Position numbers and translations under genes: made by a program. This document shows, in pieces, positions 28,310 to 39,007 of a stretch of DNA of 64,000 bases (positions are counted from its first letter, which is position 1; every line of letters starts with the position of its first letter). Origin of the DNA: Motiliproteus sp. MSK22-1 (GTDB lineage: Bacteria; Pseudomonadota; Gammaproteobacteria; Pseudomonadales; Balneatricaceae). The DNA is taken from positions 62,001-126,000 of the forward strand of contig NZ_MIEQ01000073.1 in assembly GCF_001968815.1 (NCBI RefSeq), written 5' to 3'. Under the pieces are notes generated by a model, which had not been told where the DNA came from, ran no database searches, and saw only the letters and a program-made list of their open reading frames with translations.

Positions 28310-29434
28310 TTAACCTTGGGCAAGTTTGTGTTTGTTTTTCACCGGATTGGCATACATTGCGGTAAATTGCTCTCGGCAGTTGACGGGAACTTCCGCCATT
28401 CGCGCCTTATAACGAGCTTGCTTGTCCTGCTCTGCCCCATCCACCGCACCACCTGCGGCAATGGTGTTGGAAACATGTAAATAGTAATTTCCAATTATCG
28501 CCTGATCAATGGCTTCGGCCAGGGCTTCGGGAGTCTCGTAATCAGCAACCAAAGGCTCACCAAATGCAACGTGCACATCTCCTTTGAAGCCTGTTATCCC
28601 TTTCACAATACTGTCTATATCCTCATATTGTGATTTCTGATATTCACCGGTGCTATTACGCTCCTGGAGTTCCTTGGCTTTCATTAAATCACAAGGATCA
28701 TATTCATAGGATATTGATACAGGTACGATGTTGAGACGCTTGATAGCCTCAGAAAAACTCATACCCTGCTTTTTTTGGCTCATATAGAGCATCTTCATAA
28801 TCGCAGGGTCAGTCAGATCATTTCCATCTTTTGCTCGCCCCTCCCGCTGCGCTATCCAGACAGAATGACCCGTGTTGATAGAGTGCTCTATATAGCTAGA
28901 AAGCTCCATATAGGCAGCGAGCTTTTCTCGAATACCCTTAGCAGAGCGGTTGACGATAAAACTTTTATTAAGACGCATCAGATCAGAGACGTAAGGTTTC
29001 TTAAGAAGGTTATTACCGATAGCTATACGCACGGTCTGCATCTTTGCATGGTAAAGCCCCCAATTAACAAACGCAGGGTCCATAGCAATATCACGGTGAT
29101 TGGAAATAAACAGATAAGCACCATCGAGCTGCAACTGCTCTAGCCCGGAATAACTTAGCTGATGAGTTGTTCCATTGATCATCCTCTGCATATAGGTAGC
29201 AATGACGTCTTGCATAGCAGCGACACTGTTAACCTCAGCCAGCTGGCGCTTCAAAGCAAAACGAACCATTACACCAACCAACCCGGCAGCATAACGGCTG
29301 AGACGCGGAAAGCGAAAGCGTCCAATTGCGGAAATAAACTCGGGGGTTGCCAACAGCTTATGTACTACGTCAGCAACTTCGTCATCATTATAGGGACGAA
29401 TATTCTTGAAAGGGTCCTGTTCGGTGACCGTCAT
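28310..29434 (-). CDS. Glycerol-acyltransferase family protein (PlsB/PlsC-like), specific function unknown
   Basis: A 374-aa soluble-looking acyltransferase. The acyltransferase core has FISNHRDIAMDPAFVNWGLY near residue 115, in which the His and the next Asp that could match the HX4D motif are five residues apart, followed by LNKSFIVNRS and IAQREGRAKDG. Similar proteins in marine gammaproteobacteria are annotated only as glycerol acyltransferases. ATG 29434 was chosen because GAGGA lies six bases upstream, and an ATG four codons further up lacks this. It is wedged between moaA and moaC on the same strand. A link to molybdopterin synthesis is not implied by the sequence. Confidence 0.75.
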   Translation of the reverse strand: MTVTEQDPFKNIRPYNDDEVADVVHKLLATPEFISAIGRFRFPRLSRYAAGLVGVMVRFALKRQLAEVNSVAAMQDVIATYMQRMINGTTHQLSYSGLEQLQLDGAYLFISNHRDIAMDPAFVNWGLYHAKMQTVRIAIGNNLLKKPYVSDLMRLNKSFIVNRSAKGIREKLAAYMELSSYIEHSINTGHSVWIAQREGRAKDGNDLTDPAIMKMLYMSQKKQGMSFSEAIKRLNIVPVSISYEYDPCDLMKAKELQERNSTGEYQKSQYEDIDSIVKGITGFKGDVHVAFGEPLVADYETPEALAEAIDQAIIGNYYLHVSNTIAAGGAVDGAEQDKQARYKARMAEVPVNCREQFTAMYANPVKNKHKLAQG

Positions 29435-29459
29435 GCAATTCCTCATCGCATTTTATTTT

Positions 29460-29542
29460 AATAGCGCATTAGGAGCGGAAAATGCGTTCTTCAAATGAAG
29501 GCCTGCCTACTTGGATAGCAAAGGCCACAAAATGGCGCTATT
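29460..29542. repeat. Inverted repeat between moaA and the acyltransferase gene
   Basis: AATAGCGC (29460-29467) and GCGCTATT (29535-29542) face each other across 67 bp in the 179-bp intergenic region. The function is unknown, and it could be a leader structure of the acyltransferase-moaC-moaD transcript. Confidence 0.25.
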
Positions 29543-29613
29543 TTACCTTTTTTGGCACTGAAAAGTAGCACTGAAAAGGCATCTACAAAGCCAGCATTCA
29601 AGACACAGCGCCT

Positions 29614-30624
29614 TCAACCTCCAGTCATATTCATAAAACGTACAATCTGGGGTTCACTTTCAAGATCAAATTCATGCTTCTCTGGCTTGAGATCCATCGC
29701 CTTTATAATGGCCCGCTGCAGCCTTAACTGATCACCGGGATATTCACGCAGAATAGGCATCAGATCCAGGGAGTGCTCATTGCCCAAGCACAACAGCAAG
29801 CGACCTTCCACCGTGACACGAACACGATTACATTCGCTACAAAAGTTATGGCTATGAGGCGAAATAAAACCTATTCGGCTCTCCGAATCAGCCATACGAT
29901 AATAGCGAGAGGGGCCGGCAGTACGATCTGAAGCAGCTATCAGAGGGAATTGCTGCTCAATAATATCCTTAACTTCATCACTTGAGCAGTAAGTCTCAAT
30001 ACGCTCATGATCAATGTTACCCAGCGGCATTTCTTCAATAAAACTGATATCCAAACCTTTTTCGCGGGCATAGGCAACCAGATCGATGACCTCATCTTCA
30101 TTGCGCCCTTTCATAATAACGGCATTAAGTTTTATCCGCTCAAAACCGACCGAAAGCGCCTCATCTATTCCATCAAGCACCTGCTCAAGCCTGCCGGTAC
30201 GTGTAATACGCTTAAACCGATCTGCCTGTAAAGAATCCAGACTGATATTGATACGCTTTACACCCGCCTCTTTCATCTCTTTAGACAGGCGACTGAGCTG
30301 AGATCCGTTAGTTGTCAGCACCAGTTCATCCAAACCATCCAGGGCACCAAGCTTGTGCAACAAGCCATCAATTCCTCGCCTGACAAGAGGCTCCCCACCG
30401 GTAAGACGAATCCGGGTCACTCCAAGCGCCACAAAGGCCTGCGCAACCTGCTCAATCTCCTCAAGACTCAAAACCTGGTCCCGGGGCAGAAAAGTCATCT
30501 GCTCACTCATGCAATAGACGCAGCGAAAATCACAACGGTCTGTAACTGAAATACGAACGTAATCGACCCTACGACCAAATTTGTCGATTAATTGGGGAGC
30601 TGCGGACTCTGTTTTTGCTGTCAT
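29614..30624 (-). CDS. moaA: GTP 3',8-cyclase MoaA
   Basis: MoaA is the radical-SAM enzyme that starts molybdopterin synthesis by cyclising GTP. The N-terminal cluster motif C31xxxC35xxC38 is in [14 protein letters not shown]. The C-terminal cluster binds GTP through [21 protein letters not shown]. The protein ends with GG, as required for activity in known MoaA proteins. Its 336 aa match the family. It is divergent from the SirB2-like gene and upstream of the acyltransferase, moaC and moaD. Confidence 0.96.
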   Translation of the reverse strand: MTAKTESAAPQLIDKFGRRVDYVRISVTDRCDFRCVYCMSEQMTFLPRDQVLSLEEIEQVAQAFVALGVTRIRLTGGEPLVRRGIDGLLHKLGALDGLDELVLTTNGSQLSRLSKEMKEAGVKRINISLDSLQADRFKRITRTGRLEQVLDGIDEALSVGFERIKLNAVIMKGRNEDEVIDLVAYAREKGLDISFIEEMPLGNIDHERIETYCSSDEVKDIIEQQFPLIAASDRTAGPSRYYRMADSESRIGFISPHSHNFCSECNRVRVTVEGRLLLCLGNEHSLDLMPILREYPGDQLRLQRAIIKAMDLKPEKHEFDLESEPQIVRFMNMTGG

Positions 30625-30761
30625 CTCTTGCCACCTCGAACAACGGGCTTAAAATGGACCAAAGCCTGTGAAAGACACTTACACCACTAGGCTCTTTATC
30701 CATCGTGCCACGTAAACGCAACACAATCTATATTCTACATTACCAACAAAGGATCAACCGC

Positions 30762-31145
30762 ATGTACCTGCTGTTGAAACATCTACACCTTATTGCCGTT
30801 ACCCTGAGTCTGAGTCTGTTTTTTATGCGCTCAGTCTGGATGCTGATGGGTTCCCAGCTATATCAACTGAACTGGCTAAGAAAAGCATCTCAGGGAATAG
30901 ACAGTATACTCCTTGCTTGCGCAATAGCCTTAACCTTGATCATCCAGCAATACCCCTTAACTCATGACTGGCTCACGGCAAAAGTAGCAGCGCTTATCAT
31001 CTATATATTGGCAGGCACCATCGCCCTAAACCGGGGGAAAAGCCATAAAACCCGCACAACGGCACTCACTTTTGCCGCATTAAGCGTTATCTATATCATC
31101 TGGGTAGCACGGACCCACTCACCAATCCCTTGGACCATTGGATAA
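30762..31145 (+). CDS. SirB2-family membrane protein
   Basis: A small 127-aa integral membrane protein with four predicted hydrophobic segments. It resembles the SirB2 family (invasion gene expression up-regulator), starting MYLLLKHLHLIAVTLSLSLFFMRS and including LNWLRKASQGIDSILLACAIAL. The ATG at 30762 has AAAGGA nine bases upstream, so the longer frame starting at 30705 is not needed. The molecular role of SirB2 is not known. It stands alone, divergent from moaA and convergent with the RmlD-like gene. Confidence 0.75.
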   Translation: MYLLLKHLHLIAVTLSLSLFFMRSVWMLMGSQLYQLNWLRKASQGIDSILLACAIALTLIIQQYPLTHDWLTAKVAALIIYILAGTIALNRGKSHKTRTTALTFAALSVIYIIWVARTHSPIPWTIG

Positions 31146-31228
31146 AATCCCTGACAGGACAGCGTGCGAAGTATGCACTCCAGAGACAAATGAAGCTTAA
31201 CTGAAGAATAAAGAAAATAGCTGATCAG

Positions 31229-32116
31229 TTACTCAGAGTAGCTATAAAGTGTCCGGGCCACCTGCATTAACCCAGTCCGCCAAGAGCGCTGATGTATACC
31301 AAAGTCCCGGAGGATTTTCTTGCAATTCAACTCGCTGAACACTGGTCTTAAATGGTGCCCCAACTCAGACTGGTGCACAGCGACCAACCGCTCAAGCTTC
31401 AAATCTTCATACTGACGCGCTGCAGCAATCACGGCTTCGGAAAAACCAAACCAACTGATAGGCTCTGCTGCACAATAATGATAGGTGCCCCAGTTATCAG
31501 CATCGCAGTCAAGCTGCTTAATCAGCGCAACGACTACACGAGCCAAATCAACCGCAGATGTAGGAGAACCCATCAAACCATCGGCGACACAAACCTCCGT
31601 CTCAACTCTCGCCGACTCCAGCAATTGACGAACAAAACTGCGCCCCCTCGCACTAAATAACCAACCCGTCCGCAGAATTATATGCCGCTCAGCTCTCTCC
31701 CGCACCGCCTGCTCGCCTTTCCACAGACTTTGCCCATAGTCGCTAACGGGAGCTGGCTCCATAACCTCCGTATAAGCAATTTCTGCACTGCCGTTGAAAA
31801 GCTCCGCACAAGAGATCTGTATAAGTGCCATCCCTCGCTCATCACATGCCGAAGCCAGGATAGCAGGACCTTTACTATTCACGTCAAGATCAGACGCCCT
31901 GTTGTCGATAGAAACAGGCCTACGACCTGCTGCATTTATCACATACTGCGGACTGTGCTTGTCCAACACCTCAGAGACTGCCGCTTCATTGCATATATCC
32001 AAACTTGCCGAAGCACAGGATACCACCTCAAATCCACCCTCAGTCGAAAGCGATGCCAGTTCATACCCAAGCTGCCCCTGAGCACCGGTGATTAGCAATT
32101 TAGGCAGTTCAAACAA
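31229..32116 (-). CDS. RmlD-like sugar-nucleotide reductase with altered catalytic motifs
   Basis: The 295-aa protein is of the dTDP-4-dehydrorhamnose reductase (RmlD) type. The nucleotide-binding GAQGQLG (11-17) is intact, and NAAG and ILRTGWLFSARGRSFV match the fold. The catalytic YxxxK is not preserved: Tyr127 is present (DYGQSLWKGE), but the Lys position is Leu131. The usual STDYVFDG strand reads SCAELFNG (102-109), changing Thr, Asp and Tyr. No rml operon is nearby, and it sits next to ssb. It may be non-catalytic or have a different substrate. The start is TTG with AGGAG nine bases upstream, and no ATG is close. Confidence 0.75.
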   Translation of the reverse strand: MFELPKLLITGAQGQLGYELASLSTEGGFEVVSCASASLDICNEAAVSEVLDKHSPQYVINAAGRRPVSIDNRASDLDVNSKGPAILASACDERGMALIQISCAELFNGSAEIAYTEVMEPAPVSDYGQSLWKGEQAVRERAERHIILRTGWLFSARGRSFVRQLLESARVETEVCVADGLMGSPTSAVDLARVVVALIKQLDCDADNWGTYHYCAAEPISWFGFSEAVIAAARQYEDLKLERLVAVHQSELGHHLRPVFSELNCKKILRDFGIHQRSWRTGLMQVARTLYSYSE

Positions 32117-32190
32117 CGAAGCTTGCTCCTAAGCCCTGAATAATAATTGACAACATTCAATGGAATCCAATTTTCAAGCTACTGTATCCA

Positions 32191-32772
32191 TTAAAATGGA
32201 ATATCATCATCAAAATCATCAAAACCTGCCGCGGGTTGCTGAGGTGCGGACTGTGGCTGTTGTGGCTGTTTCTGTTGCTGTGGTTGATGCGACTGCTGCG
32301 GCTGCCGGGGGGCTGCCTGAGGAACCTGCTGCTGTGGAGCAGGCGCGGCATTCGACTGGAATGACTGCTGAGGCTGTCCATAACCCTGATTCTGCTGCTG
32401 ATATCCTCCTGAAGTTCCGTCATTACTGCGGCTATCCAACATCTGCATTTGACCATTCATATCGACAACTATTTCAGTTGTATAACGGTCTTGACCGCTT
32501 TGGTCCTGCCACTTTCGAGTCCTCAATGCACCTTCAACATAAACCTTTGAGCCCTTTCGCAAGTATTGACCAGCGATTTCAGCTAATTTTCCGAAGAAAA
32601 CCACACGATGCCACTCTGTCCGCTCTTGAGGCTGGCCGGACTCGCGGTCCTTCCAGCTATCACTGGTAGCGATGGTTACGTTGGTTACTGCATTTCCATT
32701 GGGCATATATCGAACCTCAGGATCTTGCCCTAAGTTGCCCACCAAAATAACTTTATTTACACCACGAGCCAT
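32191..32772 (-). CDS. ssb: Single-stranded DNA-binding protein SSB
   Basis: A 193-aa SSB starting at ATG 32772 ([26 protein letters not shown]). The OB fold (1-110) includes [29 protein letters not shown] Gln/Pro-rich linker of about 70 residues follows, and the tip DDFDDDIPF recruits partner proteins. It binds ssDNA during replication and repair. It is divergent from uvrA, as in E. coli and Pseudomonas. The longer frame upstream of the ATG has no family support. Confidence 0.97.
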   Translation of the reverse strand: MARGVNKVILVGNLGQDPEVRYMPNGNAVTNVTIATSDSWKDRESGQPQERTEWHRVVFFGKLAEIAGQYLRKGSKVYVEGALRTRKWQDQSGQDRYTTEIVVDMNGQMQMLDSRSNDGTSGGYQQQNQGYGQPQQSFQSNAAPAPQQQVPQAAPRQPQQSHQPQQQKQPQQPQSAPQQPAAGFDDFDDDIPF

Positions 32773-32931
32773 GATCTGTTCTGCCCTTTCGAAGATTGCT
32801 GTCGTACGCCTTACCTGCATAGCAGGATCGCGGCCTGAAAAGCGTCTTAGAATACCACAACTGACCAAGAATCAACCCATTCTTGATGACACAAAGTTCA
32901 CTAATGTTTTCTTAACACGTCAAGCTAGTTA

Positions 32932-32937
32932 TATAAT
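32932..32937 (+). promoter_or_regulatory. Candidate -10 element of uvrA
   Basis: A perfect TATAAT lies 29 bp before the uvrA start, with a weak -35 (TTCTTA at 32909-32914, 17-bp spacing). No canonical LexA box (CTG-N10-CAG) is present in the ssb-uvrA gap. Confidence 0.5.
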
Positions 32938-32966
32938 GCTCGGTCTGCTTCAGATATGAGATCCAG

Positions 32967-35792
32967 ATGGACTATATAAGTGTACAGGGTGCCCGTACCC
33001 ACAACCTCAAAGACATAGACCTTGAGATACCCAGAGACAAGCTGATTGTTATCACAGGCCTGTCGGGTTCAGGTAAGTCATCCCTGGCCTTCGATACCCT
33101 TTACGCAGAAGGCCAGCGACGTTATGTAGAATCACTCTCAACCTATGCCCGACAATTTCTGTCGATGATGGAAAAACCGGATGTAGACCATATCGAGGGC
33201 TTATCACCAGCCATCTCTATCGAGCAGAAATCCACATCTCACAACCCCCGTTCTACTGTTGGTACGATTACTGAAATTTACGACTATTTACGGCTGCTCT
33301 TTGCCCGAGCTGGTGAGCCACGCTGCCCTGACCATGACCTGCCTCTTAAAGCTCAGACCATCAGTCAGATGGTGGACCAAATTCTGGCACTAGAGGAAGG
33401 AGCAAAAGTCATGCTTTTAGCTCCCGTCATTCAGGATAGAAAAGGCGAACACCTGCATATTCTTAACAATTTAAAGACACAGGGATTTGTCCGAGCCCGA
33501 ATAAATGGGATTGTTATTGACCTGGAATCTCCGCCAGAACTGGACAAGAACAAAAAGCATAATATCGACGTTGTTGTGGATCGCTTTAAAATACGCCCAG
33601 ACATTGAAACCAGACTTGCTGAATCATTGGAAACCTGCCTGGAACTCACTGATGGCATAGCACTACTAAGCTTCATGGATGGAGGTGATAAAGAACTGAT
33701 TTTTTCAGCCCGCTTTGCCTGCCCGCAATGCGGCCACAGCATTCAAGAACTTGAACCACGACTATTCTCCTTTAACAACCCCCACGGAGCCTGTCCAAGC
33801 TGTGATGGACTCGGTTCCAAATTATTCTTTGATAAGAACAAAATCATTGTAGACCCCGCATTATCATTGGCCGAAGGCGCTATACGAGGATGGGACCGCC
33901 GCAGTGTCTACTACTTTCAATTGCTGACCGCAGTCGGGGAGCATTATGGATTCAAAACGGATACTCCCTTTCAGGAACTCAGCAAAAAACAGCAAGATGC
34001 GGTTCTGGAAGGAACTGGACGAGAAAAAATAAGCTTCAAGTACTTAAGCGATCGCGGTGAAATCGCCATCAAAGAACACCCCTTTGAAGGGGTAATTCCA
34101 AACATGATGCGTCGCTTCAGGGAAACAGAATCTCAGTCCGTAAGAGAAGATCTGGCAAAATTTCAAACCCAACAATCCTGCCCTTCATGCGAGGGCTCCA
34201 GATTAAGACGTGACGCCCGAAGCGTTGTAATTGACCAACGCAATATCTCTGAAATCACCTCAATGCCGGTCGGCAGCTGCCATGATTACTTTGACAATCT
34301 TAAACTAACAGGCAAGCAAGGAGAGATAGCCGACAAGATTCTAAAAGAGATCCGCACCCGGTTAAACTTTCTGGTCAATGTCGGTCTCGATTACTTGACA
34401 CTGGATCGTAATGCAGACTCTCTGTCAGGTGGTGAAGCACAACGAATACGCCTTGCCAGTCAGATTGGCGCCGGCCTGGTCGGAGTCATGTATATATTGG
34501 ATGAGCCCTCAATCGGACTGCATCAGCGGGACAACGAACGACTGCTAAAGACTCTCACCCATTTACGCGCCCTGGGCAACACCGTCATTGTTGTAGAGCA
34601 CGATGAAGATGCTATTAGACTGGCAGACCATGTAATCGATATCGGACCTGGAGCAGGTGTACACGGCGGAGAAGTTATTGCTCAAGGCACTCCCGAATCA
34701 ATCATGAGTAACGAAGCCTCCTTAACAGGCCAGTATCTTTCCGGCAAAAAACGCATCGAAGTACCAGCAAAGCGTACTGAGCACAAGAATGGTCTCTGGC
34801 TAGAACTCCTTGGCGCAACCGGAAATAACCTGAACGATGTAAATCTGCAAATCCCTATTGGACTAATGACATGCGTCACCGGCGTATCAGGCTCAGGAAA
34901 ATCAACGCTTATCAACAACACCCTCTACCCTCTGGCCGCCACCGCTCTTAACAAGGCAACAACACTGGAGGTTGCACCACATCAGACAATCCAAGGATTG
35001 AACCATCTGGATAAAGTCGTAGATATAGACCAGAGCCCCATTGGCCGAACACCTCGATCAAATCCCGCTACATACACAGGAATATTTACACCGATCCGAG
35101 AGCTTTTTGCAGCAACGCAAGAGGCTCGCTCTAGAGGGTATAAACCAGGACGTTTCAGCTTTAACGTCAAAGGCGGACGCTGCGAAGCCTGTCAGGGAGA
35201 CGGGGTCATCAAAGTCGAAATGCATTTTCTCCCTGATATCTACGTACCTTGCGACGTCTGCAAGAGCAAACGCTACAACAGAGAAACCCTGGAAATAAAA
35301 TATAAAGGAAAGAACATCCATCAAGTTCTGGATATGACCGTTGAGGAAGCACGAGAGTATTTCGACCCGGTACCGATGCTTGCCCGGCGCCTGCAGACAT
35401 TGATCGACGTCGGCCTCTCTTATATCCACTTGGGACAAGCCGCAACGACCTTATCTGGTGGAGAAGCCCAAAGGGTAAAACTCGCCAAAGAGCTTTCCAA
35501 ACGGGACACCGGAAAAACCCTGTACATTCTGGATGAGCCAACTACCGGCCTGCATTTTCATGATATTCAGCAGCTTCTTAATATTCTTCACCGCCTGAGA
35601 GATCACGGTAATACCGTAGTAGTCATCGAACACAACCTTGATGTTATAAAAACTGCAGACTGGATTGTTGATCTGGGCCCGGAAGGAGGCACTAATGGTG
35701 GTCAGATAATAGCGACCGGCAGCCCAGAGCAAATTGCTGACAAAGAAAACTCCCATACAGGAAGATTCTTACGACCCTTATTAGCCCAATAA
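32967..35792 (+). CDS. uvrA: Excinuclease ABC subunit A
   Basis: UvrA is the damage-recognition ATPase of nucleotide excision repair. The 941-aa protein has the first Walker [10 protein letters not shown] at residues 31-39, zinc-module cysteines (CPQCG and CPSCDG), the first signature [12 protein letters not shown], a second Walker [10 protein letters not shown], the C-terminal zinc finger CEACQGDG with CDVC, and the second signature [15 protein letters not shown]. The length equals E. coli UvrA (940 aa). It is divergent from ssb. Two terminator-like structures lie downstream before rplQ. Confidence 0.98.
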   Translation: MDYISVQGARTHNLKDIDLEIPRDKLIVITGLSGSGKSSLAFDTLYAEGQRRYVESLSTYARQFLSMMEKPDVDHIEGLSPAISIEQKSTSHNPRSTVGTITEIYDYLRLLFARAGEPRCPDHDLPLKAQTISQMVDQILALEEGAKVMLLAPVIQDRKGEHLHILNNLKTQGFVRARINGIVIDLESPPELDKNKKHNIDVVVDRFKIRPDIETRLAESLETCLELTDGIALLSFMDGGDKELIFSARFACPQCGHSIQELEPRLFSFNNPHGACPSCDGLGSKLFFDKNKIIVDPALSLAEGAIRGWDRRSVYYFQLLTAVGEHYGFKTDTPFQELSKKQQDAVLEGTGREKISFKYLSDRGEIAIKEHPFEGVIPNMMRRFRETESQSVREDLAKFQTQQSCPSCEGSRLRRDARSVVIDQRNISEITSMPVGSCHDYFDNLKLTGKQGEIADKILKEIRTRLNFLVNVGLDYLTLDRNADSLSGGEAQRIRLASQIGAGLVGVMYILDEPSIGLHQRDNERLLKTLTHLRALGNTVIVVEHDEDAIRLADHVIDIGPGAGVHGGEVIAQGTPESIMSNEASLTGQYLSGKKRIEVPAKRTEHKNGLWLELLGATGNNLNDVNLQIPIGLMTCVTGVSGSGKSTLINNTLYPLAATALNKATTLEVAPHQTIQGLNHLDKVVDIDQSPIGRTPRSNPATYTGIFTPIRELFAATQEARSRGYKPGRFSFNVKGGRCEACQGDGVIKVEMHFLPDIYVPCDVCKSKRYNRETLEIKYKGKNIHQVLDMTVEEAREYFDPVPMLARRLQTLIDVGLSYIHLGQAATTLSGGEAQRVKLAKELSKRDTGKTLYILDEPTTGLHFHDIQQLLNILHRLRDHGNTVVVIEHNLDVIKTADWIVDLGPEGGTNGGQIIATGSPEQIADKENSHTGRFLRPLLAQ

Positions 35793-35802
35793 GACTGATG
35801 AT

Positions 35803-35852
35803 AGAGTGTGGTGAAAACTGATGCCTACCATCACTTTCCTGCACTCTTTTTT
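35803..35852 (+). terminator. Terminator-like hairpin after uvrA
   Basis: AGAGTG (35803-35808) pairs with CACTCT (35842-35847), with further internal pairing (GGTGA with TCAC), and the stem is followed by T6. It lies 11 bp after the uvrA stop. Confidence 0.55.
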
Positions 35853-35981
35853 GTACCAACCGCTCTAAGCCTTCCTTCTTCTATCTTGATTTAGCTCAGA
35901 GTATTGTCTTTCATGCTCATTTAAGCACTGCCCCAGATTAATTCAGCAGCAAATAATAATACCTCTTATAAAATCCAGGCC

Positions 35982-36011
35982 AAAAAAAACCCGGCTAGGC
36001 CGGGTTTTTTT
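35982..36011. terminator. Bidirectional terminator between uvrA and rplQ
   Basis: The stem AACCCGGC-TAG-GCCGGGTT is flanked by A-rich and T-rich tracts. It lies 12 bp after the rplQ stop and would end the long ribosomal transcript on the minus strand. It can also back up termination of uvrA on the plus strand. Confidence 0.92.
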
Positions 36012-36023
36012 ATCACCAGAGAC

Positions 36024-36410
36024 TTAGTCTTCTGCTACTTCTTCAGCAACAACAGGGCGGTCAACCAGCTCAACATAAGCCATTGGTGCGTTATCACCAG
36101 CGCGGAAACCACACTTAAGGATACGGATGTAACCTCCAGGACGGCTCGCGTAGCGAGGACCAAGCTCATTGAACAGCTTACCGACTGCAACTTTGCTGCG
36201 AGTGCGGGAGAAAGCCAGACGGCGATTTGCTACAGAGTCTTCCTTAGCCAGAGTAATCAATGGCTCAGCAACACGACGTAGCTCTTTTGCTTTTGGTAAG
36301 GTCGTCTTGATCACTTCATGCTCAAACAAGGATACAGACATGTTCTTGAACATTGCCTGACGATGTGAGCTGTTACGATTTAATTGACGACCACTCTTAC
36401 GATGGCGCAT
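36024..36410 (-). CDS. rplQ: Ribosomal protein L17 (bL17)
   Basis: A 128-aa L17: [24 protein letters not shown] at the start and [35 protein letters not shown] near the end, both typical. It is the last gene of the alpha operon, 41 bp after rpoA, and is followed by a strong terminator. Confidence 0.98.
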   Translation of the reverse strand: MRHRKSGRQLNRNSSHRQAMFKNMSVSLFEHEVIKTTLPKAKELRRVAEPLITLAKEDSVANRRLAFSRTRSKVAVGKLFNELGPRYASRPGGYIRILKCGFRAGDNAPMAYVELVDRPVVAEEVAED

Positions 36411-36451
36411 GTTTAATTCCCTACAAAACTAAACGTTGATCTTACCGACGC

Positions 36452-37453
36452 TTAGGAAGCTACCTTATCGTCTCCACGAAGACTTGCGGGCGGCCAGTTT
36501 TCCAGACGCATACCTAGCGACAGACCTTTAGAAGCAAGAACATCTTTAATTTCAGTCAAAGACTTCTTACCCAGGTTTGGCGTCTTAAGCAATTCAACTT
36601 CGGTGCGCTGAATCAGATCACCGATGTAGTATAAATTTTCGGCCTTGAGACAGTTTGCTGAACGAACAGTTAGCTCGAGATCATCAACAGGACGCAACAG
36701 AATCGGATCAATTTCAGGTTCCGGCTCTGCTTCTACTGCTGCATCTGCACTCTCAAGATCGACGAAGGCTACCAGCTGCTGCTGCAAAATAGTTGCAGCA
36801 CGACGAATCGCCTCTTCAGGATCAATGGAGCCATCAGTTTCCAGGTCGAGGACCAGTTTATCCAGGTCCGTACGCTGTTCAACACGCGCACTTTCAACCA
36901 CGTAGGAAACTCGACGCACCGGGCTGTATGTTGCATCTAGCAACAAACGACCGATCGGACGACTCTCATCTTCACCGGTATCACGAGCATCAGCTGGAAC
37001 ATAACCGCGACCACGTGTCACCTTCAACTGCATATTCATTTCTGCATTGCCATTGAGGTGAGCAATCACGTGATCAGGATTAACAACTTCAACATCCTGA
37101 TTTAACTGGATATCTCCGGCAGTTATAACGCCGGAGCCCTTTTTGTTAAGTGTCAGAAGCGCTTCTTCACCGCTGTGCATGATCACGGAAATACCCTTAA
37201 GGTTCAACAAAACCTCAATGACATCTTCCTGTACACCATCGATAGCACTGTACTCATGGAGCACACCGTCGATTTCCACTTCTGAAACTGCACAACCAGG
37301 CATGGACGACAGAAGAATCCGTCGCAACGCATTACCCAGAGTATGACCAAAGCCACGCTCGAGAGGCTCAAGAGAAACCTGAGCACGAGTAGTACTCTTC
37401 TCCTGAACGTCAATTCGACTGGGGCTTAGGAATTCGTTGACTGAAGCCTGCAT
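36452..37453 (-). CDS. rpoA: RNA polymerase alpha subunit
   Basis: A 333-aa alpha subunit. The N-terminal dimerisation domain has [22 protein letters not shown], and the C-terminal domain (about residues 245-320), which contacts UP elements and activators, has [19 protein letters not shown] and [19 protein letters not shown] 37453 matches the E. coli start (MQASVNEF), and the GTG nine bases upstream is ignored. It lies between rpsD (23 bp) and rplQ. Confidence 0.98.
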   Translation of the reverse strand: MQASVNEFLSPSRIDVQEKSTTRAQVSLEPLERGFGHTLGNALRRILLSSMPGCAVSEVEIDGVLHEYSAIDGVQEDVIEVLLNLKGISVIMHSGEEALLTLNKKGSGVITAGDIQLNQDVEVVNPDHVIAHLNGNAEMNMQLKVTRGRGYVPADARDTGEDESRPIGRLLLDATYSPVRRVSYVVESARVEQRTDLDKLVLDLETDGSIDPEEAIRRAATILQQQLVAFVDLESADAAVEAEPEPEIDPILLRPVDDLELTVRSANCLKAENLYYIGDLIQRTEVELLKTPNLGKKSLTEIKDVLASKGLSLGMRLENWPPASLRGDDKVAS

Positions 37454-37476
37454 TCTATCCACCTAGCAATAAAGTC

Positions 37477-38097
37477 TTACTTTGAGTAAAGTTCAACGAT
37501 GAGTTGTTCGTTGATATCCGCAGATAGATCAGCTCTTTCAGGGACCGCTTTATAGGTACCTTCCATTTTAGAGCTATCTACTTCAACCCACTCAATAGCA
37601 GTACGCTGAGAAGCAAGATCCAGCGCATGCTTAATACGCAGCTGTTTCTTAGCTTTTTCACGAACAGCAACCACGTCGCCGGCATTTACCTGGTAAGAAG
37701 GAATGTTAACCGTCTTGCCATTGACCAAAATGCCTTTGTGAGAAACAACCTGACGTGCTTCAGCACGTGTAGATCCGAATCCCATGCGGTATACCACATT
37801 ATCAAGACGTCCTTCCAGCAACTGAAGCAAGTTCTCACCGGTCGCACCTTTACGGCGGGCGGCTTCCTTGTAGTAGCTGCGGAATTGACGCTCTAGCACA
37901 CCGTAGATACGACGTACTTTTTGTTTTTCACGAAGCTGCAGACCGTAGTCAGACAGACGTCCACGACGGGCGCCATGTGCACCTGGAGGCGTTTCAGCCT
38001 TGCACTTGGAATCCAGTGCGCGAACACCGCTCTTGAGGAACAAATCTGTTCCTTCACGCCGAGACAGCTTACACTTAGGACCTATGTAACGAGCCAT
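37477..38097 (-). CDS. rpsD: Ribosomal protein S4 (uS4)
   Basis: A 206-aa S4, a primary 16S-rRNA binder that in E. coli also represses the alpha operon. It begins [24 protein letters not shown] and has the S4 RNA-binding fold ([23 protein letters not shown]). It is in the alpha operon between rpsK and rpoA. The leader before rpsM contains hairpins that could be its regulatory target. Confidence 0.98.
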   Translation of the reverse strand: MARYIGPKCKLSRREGTDLFLKSGVRALDSKCKAETPPGAHGARRGRLSDYGLQLREKQKVRRIYGVLERQFRSYYKEAARRKGATGENLLQLLEGRLDNVVYRMGFGSTRAEARQVVSHKGILVNGKTVNIPSYQVNAGDVVAVREKAKKQLRIKHALDLASQRTAIEWVEVDSSKMEGTYKAVPERADLSADINEQLIVELYSK

Positions 38098-38112
38098 TAT
38101 ACCGTCTCCTGC

Positions 38113-38502
38113 TTAAACGCGACGCTTCTTGGGCGGACGACATCCATTATGTGGAATAGGCGTCACGTCCGTGATGTTAGTGATCTTGTATCCTGCATTG
38201 CTCAATGCGCGAACAGCGGATTCACGACCGGGCCCAGGGCCCTTCACAAAAACGTCTAGATTTTTAAGGCCATACTCTTGAGCAGCAGTTCCAGCACGCT
38301 CTGCAGCAACCTGCGCAGCAAAAGGAGTGCTTTTACGAGAACCACGGAAGCCAGAGCCTCCGGCAGTTGCCCAGCTCAAGGTGTTACCTTGACGGTCGGT
38401 AATGGTCACAATAGTGTTGTTAAATGAAGCGTGGATGTGGGCAAACCCATCAACCACCTGCTTCTTAACCTTTTTGCGTGTGCGAGTACCTGGCTTAGCC
38501 AT
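38113..38502 (-). CDS. rpsK: Ribosomal protein S11 (uS11)
   Basis: A 129-aa S11 with [30 protein letters not shown] and the C-terminus [18 protein letters not shown], both diagnostic. It is a 30S platform protein in the alpha operon, 24 bp after rpsM and 15 bp before rpsD. Confidence 0.98.
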   Translation of the reverse strand: MAKPGTRTRKKVKKQVVDGFAHIHASFNNTIVTITDRQGNTLSWATAGGSGFRGSRKSTPFAAQVAAERAGTAAQEYGLKNLDVFVKGPGPGRESAVRALSNAGYKITNITDVTPIPHNGCRPPKKRRV

Positions 38503-38526
38503 ATTGGAAAATTCCTATCGCTTGCA

Positions 38527-38883
38527 CTACTTACGGATCGGCTTGCGTGGCCCTTTACGGGTGCGCGCATTTGTTTTAGTGCGCTGACCGCGAACGGGCA
38601 GGCTGCGGCGATGACGAATGCCGCGAAAACAACCAAGGTCCATAAGACGCTTAATATTCATGTTAACCTCACGACGGAGGTCACCTTCAACATTCAGTTT
38701 GGCAACTTCGCCGCGCAGGGCGTCCAGTTGCTCTTCAGACAGATCTCCAACTTTTGAGCTTTGCTCAATGCCAACCGTTGCACAAAGTTGTTCAGCGGTT
38801 GTACGACCTATTCCGAAGATATAAGTCAAGGAGATAACCGCATGCTTATGGTCTGGAATGTTGACGCCAGCTATACGGGCCAT
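38527..38883 (-). CDS. rpsM: Ribosomal protein S13 (uS13)
   Basis: A 118-aa S13: [26 protein letters not shown] and the C-terminal [20 protein letters not shown] that contacts tRNA and 16S rRNA. It is the first gene of the alpha operon, with its own promoter and a structured leader of about 90 nt. Confidence 0.98.
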   Translation of the reverse strand: MARIAGVNIPDHKHAVISLTYIFGIGRTTAEQLCATVGIEQSSKVGDLSEEQLDALRGEVAKLNVEGDLRREVNMNIKRLMDLGCFRGIRHRRSLPVRGQRTKTNARTRKGPRKPIRK

Positions 38884-38910
38884 TCAATTTACTCCAATGA
38901 TCGGCCACCA

Positions 38911-38972
38911 TTTTGCTTTTATGTGTATAGCAAAAATAGCAGCACACTAGTCTTTAACCTTTCCACGAAAGG
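38911..38972 (-). promoter_or_regulatory. Structured leader of the alpha operon, possible S4 target
   Basis: Between the predicted transcript start (about 38972) and rpsM there are two perfect stems: CCTTTC-CAC-GAAAGG (38958-38972) and TTTTGCT (38911-38917) with AGCAAAA (38929-38935). In E. coli S4 represses this operon by binding a leader pseudoknot. The position fits, but I cannot confirm the fold. Confidence 0.4.
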
Positions 38973-38978
38973 CGCAAG

Positions 38979-39007
38979 ATAGTACAGGCTGATTGTTTAT
39001 AAATCAA
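38979..39007 (-). promoter_or_regulatory. Promoter of the alpha operon (rpsM)
   Basis: On the minus strand TTGATT (39002-39007), a 17-bp spacer and TACTAT (38979-38984) lie between rpmJ and rpsM, where the alpha promoter is expected. Confidence 0.6.

Noticed and set aside
32835-32850. LexA box upstream of uvrA
   Set aside because: The sequence has CTG and a ten-base spacer but ends in TAG, and the centre lacks the usual TA-rich pattern.
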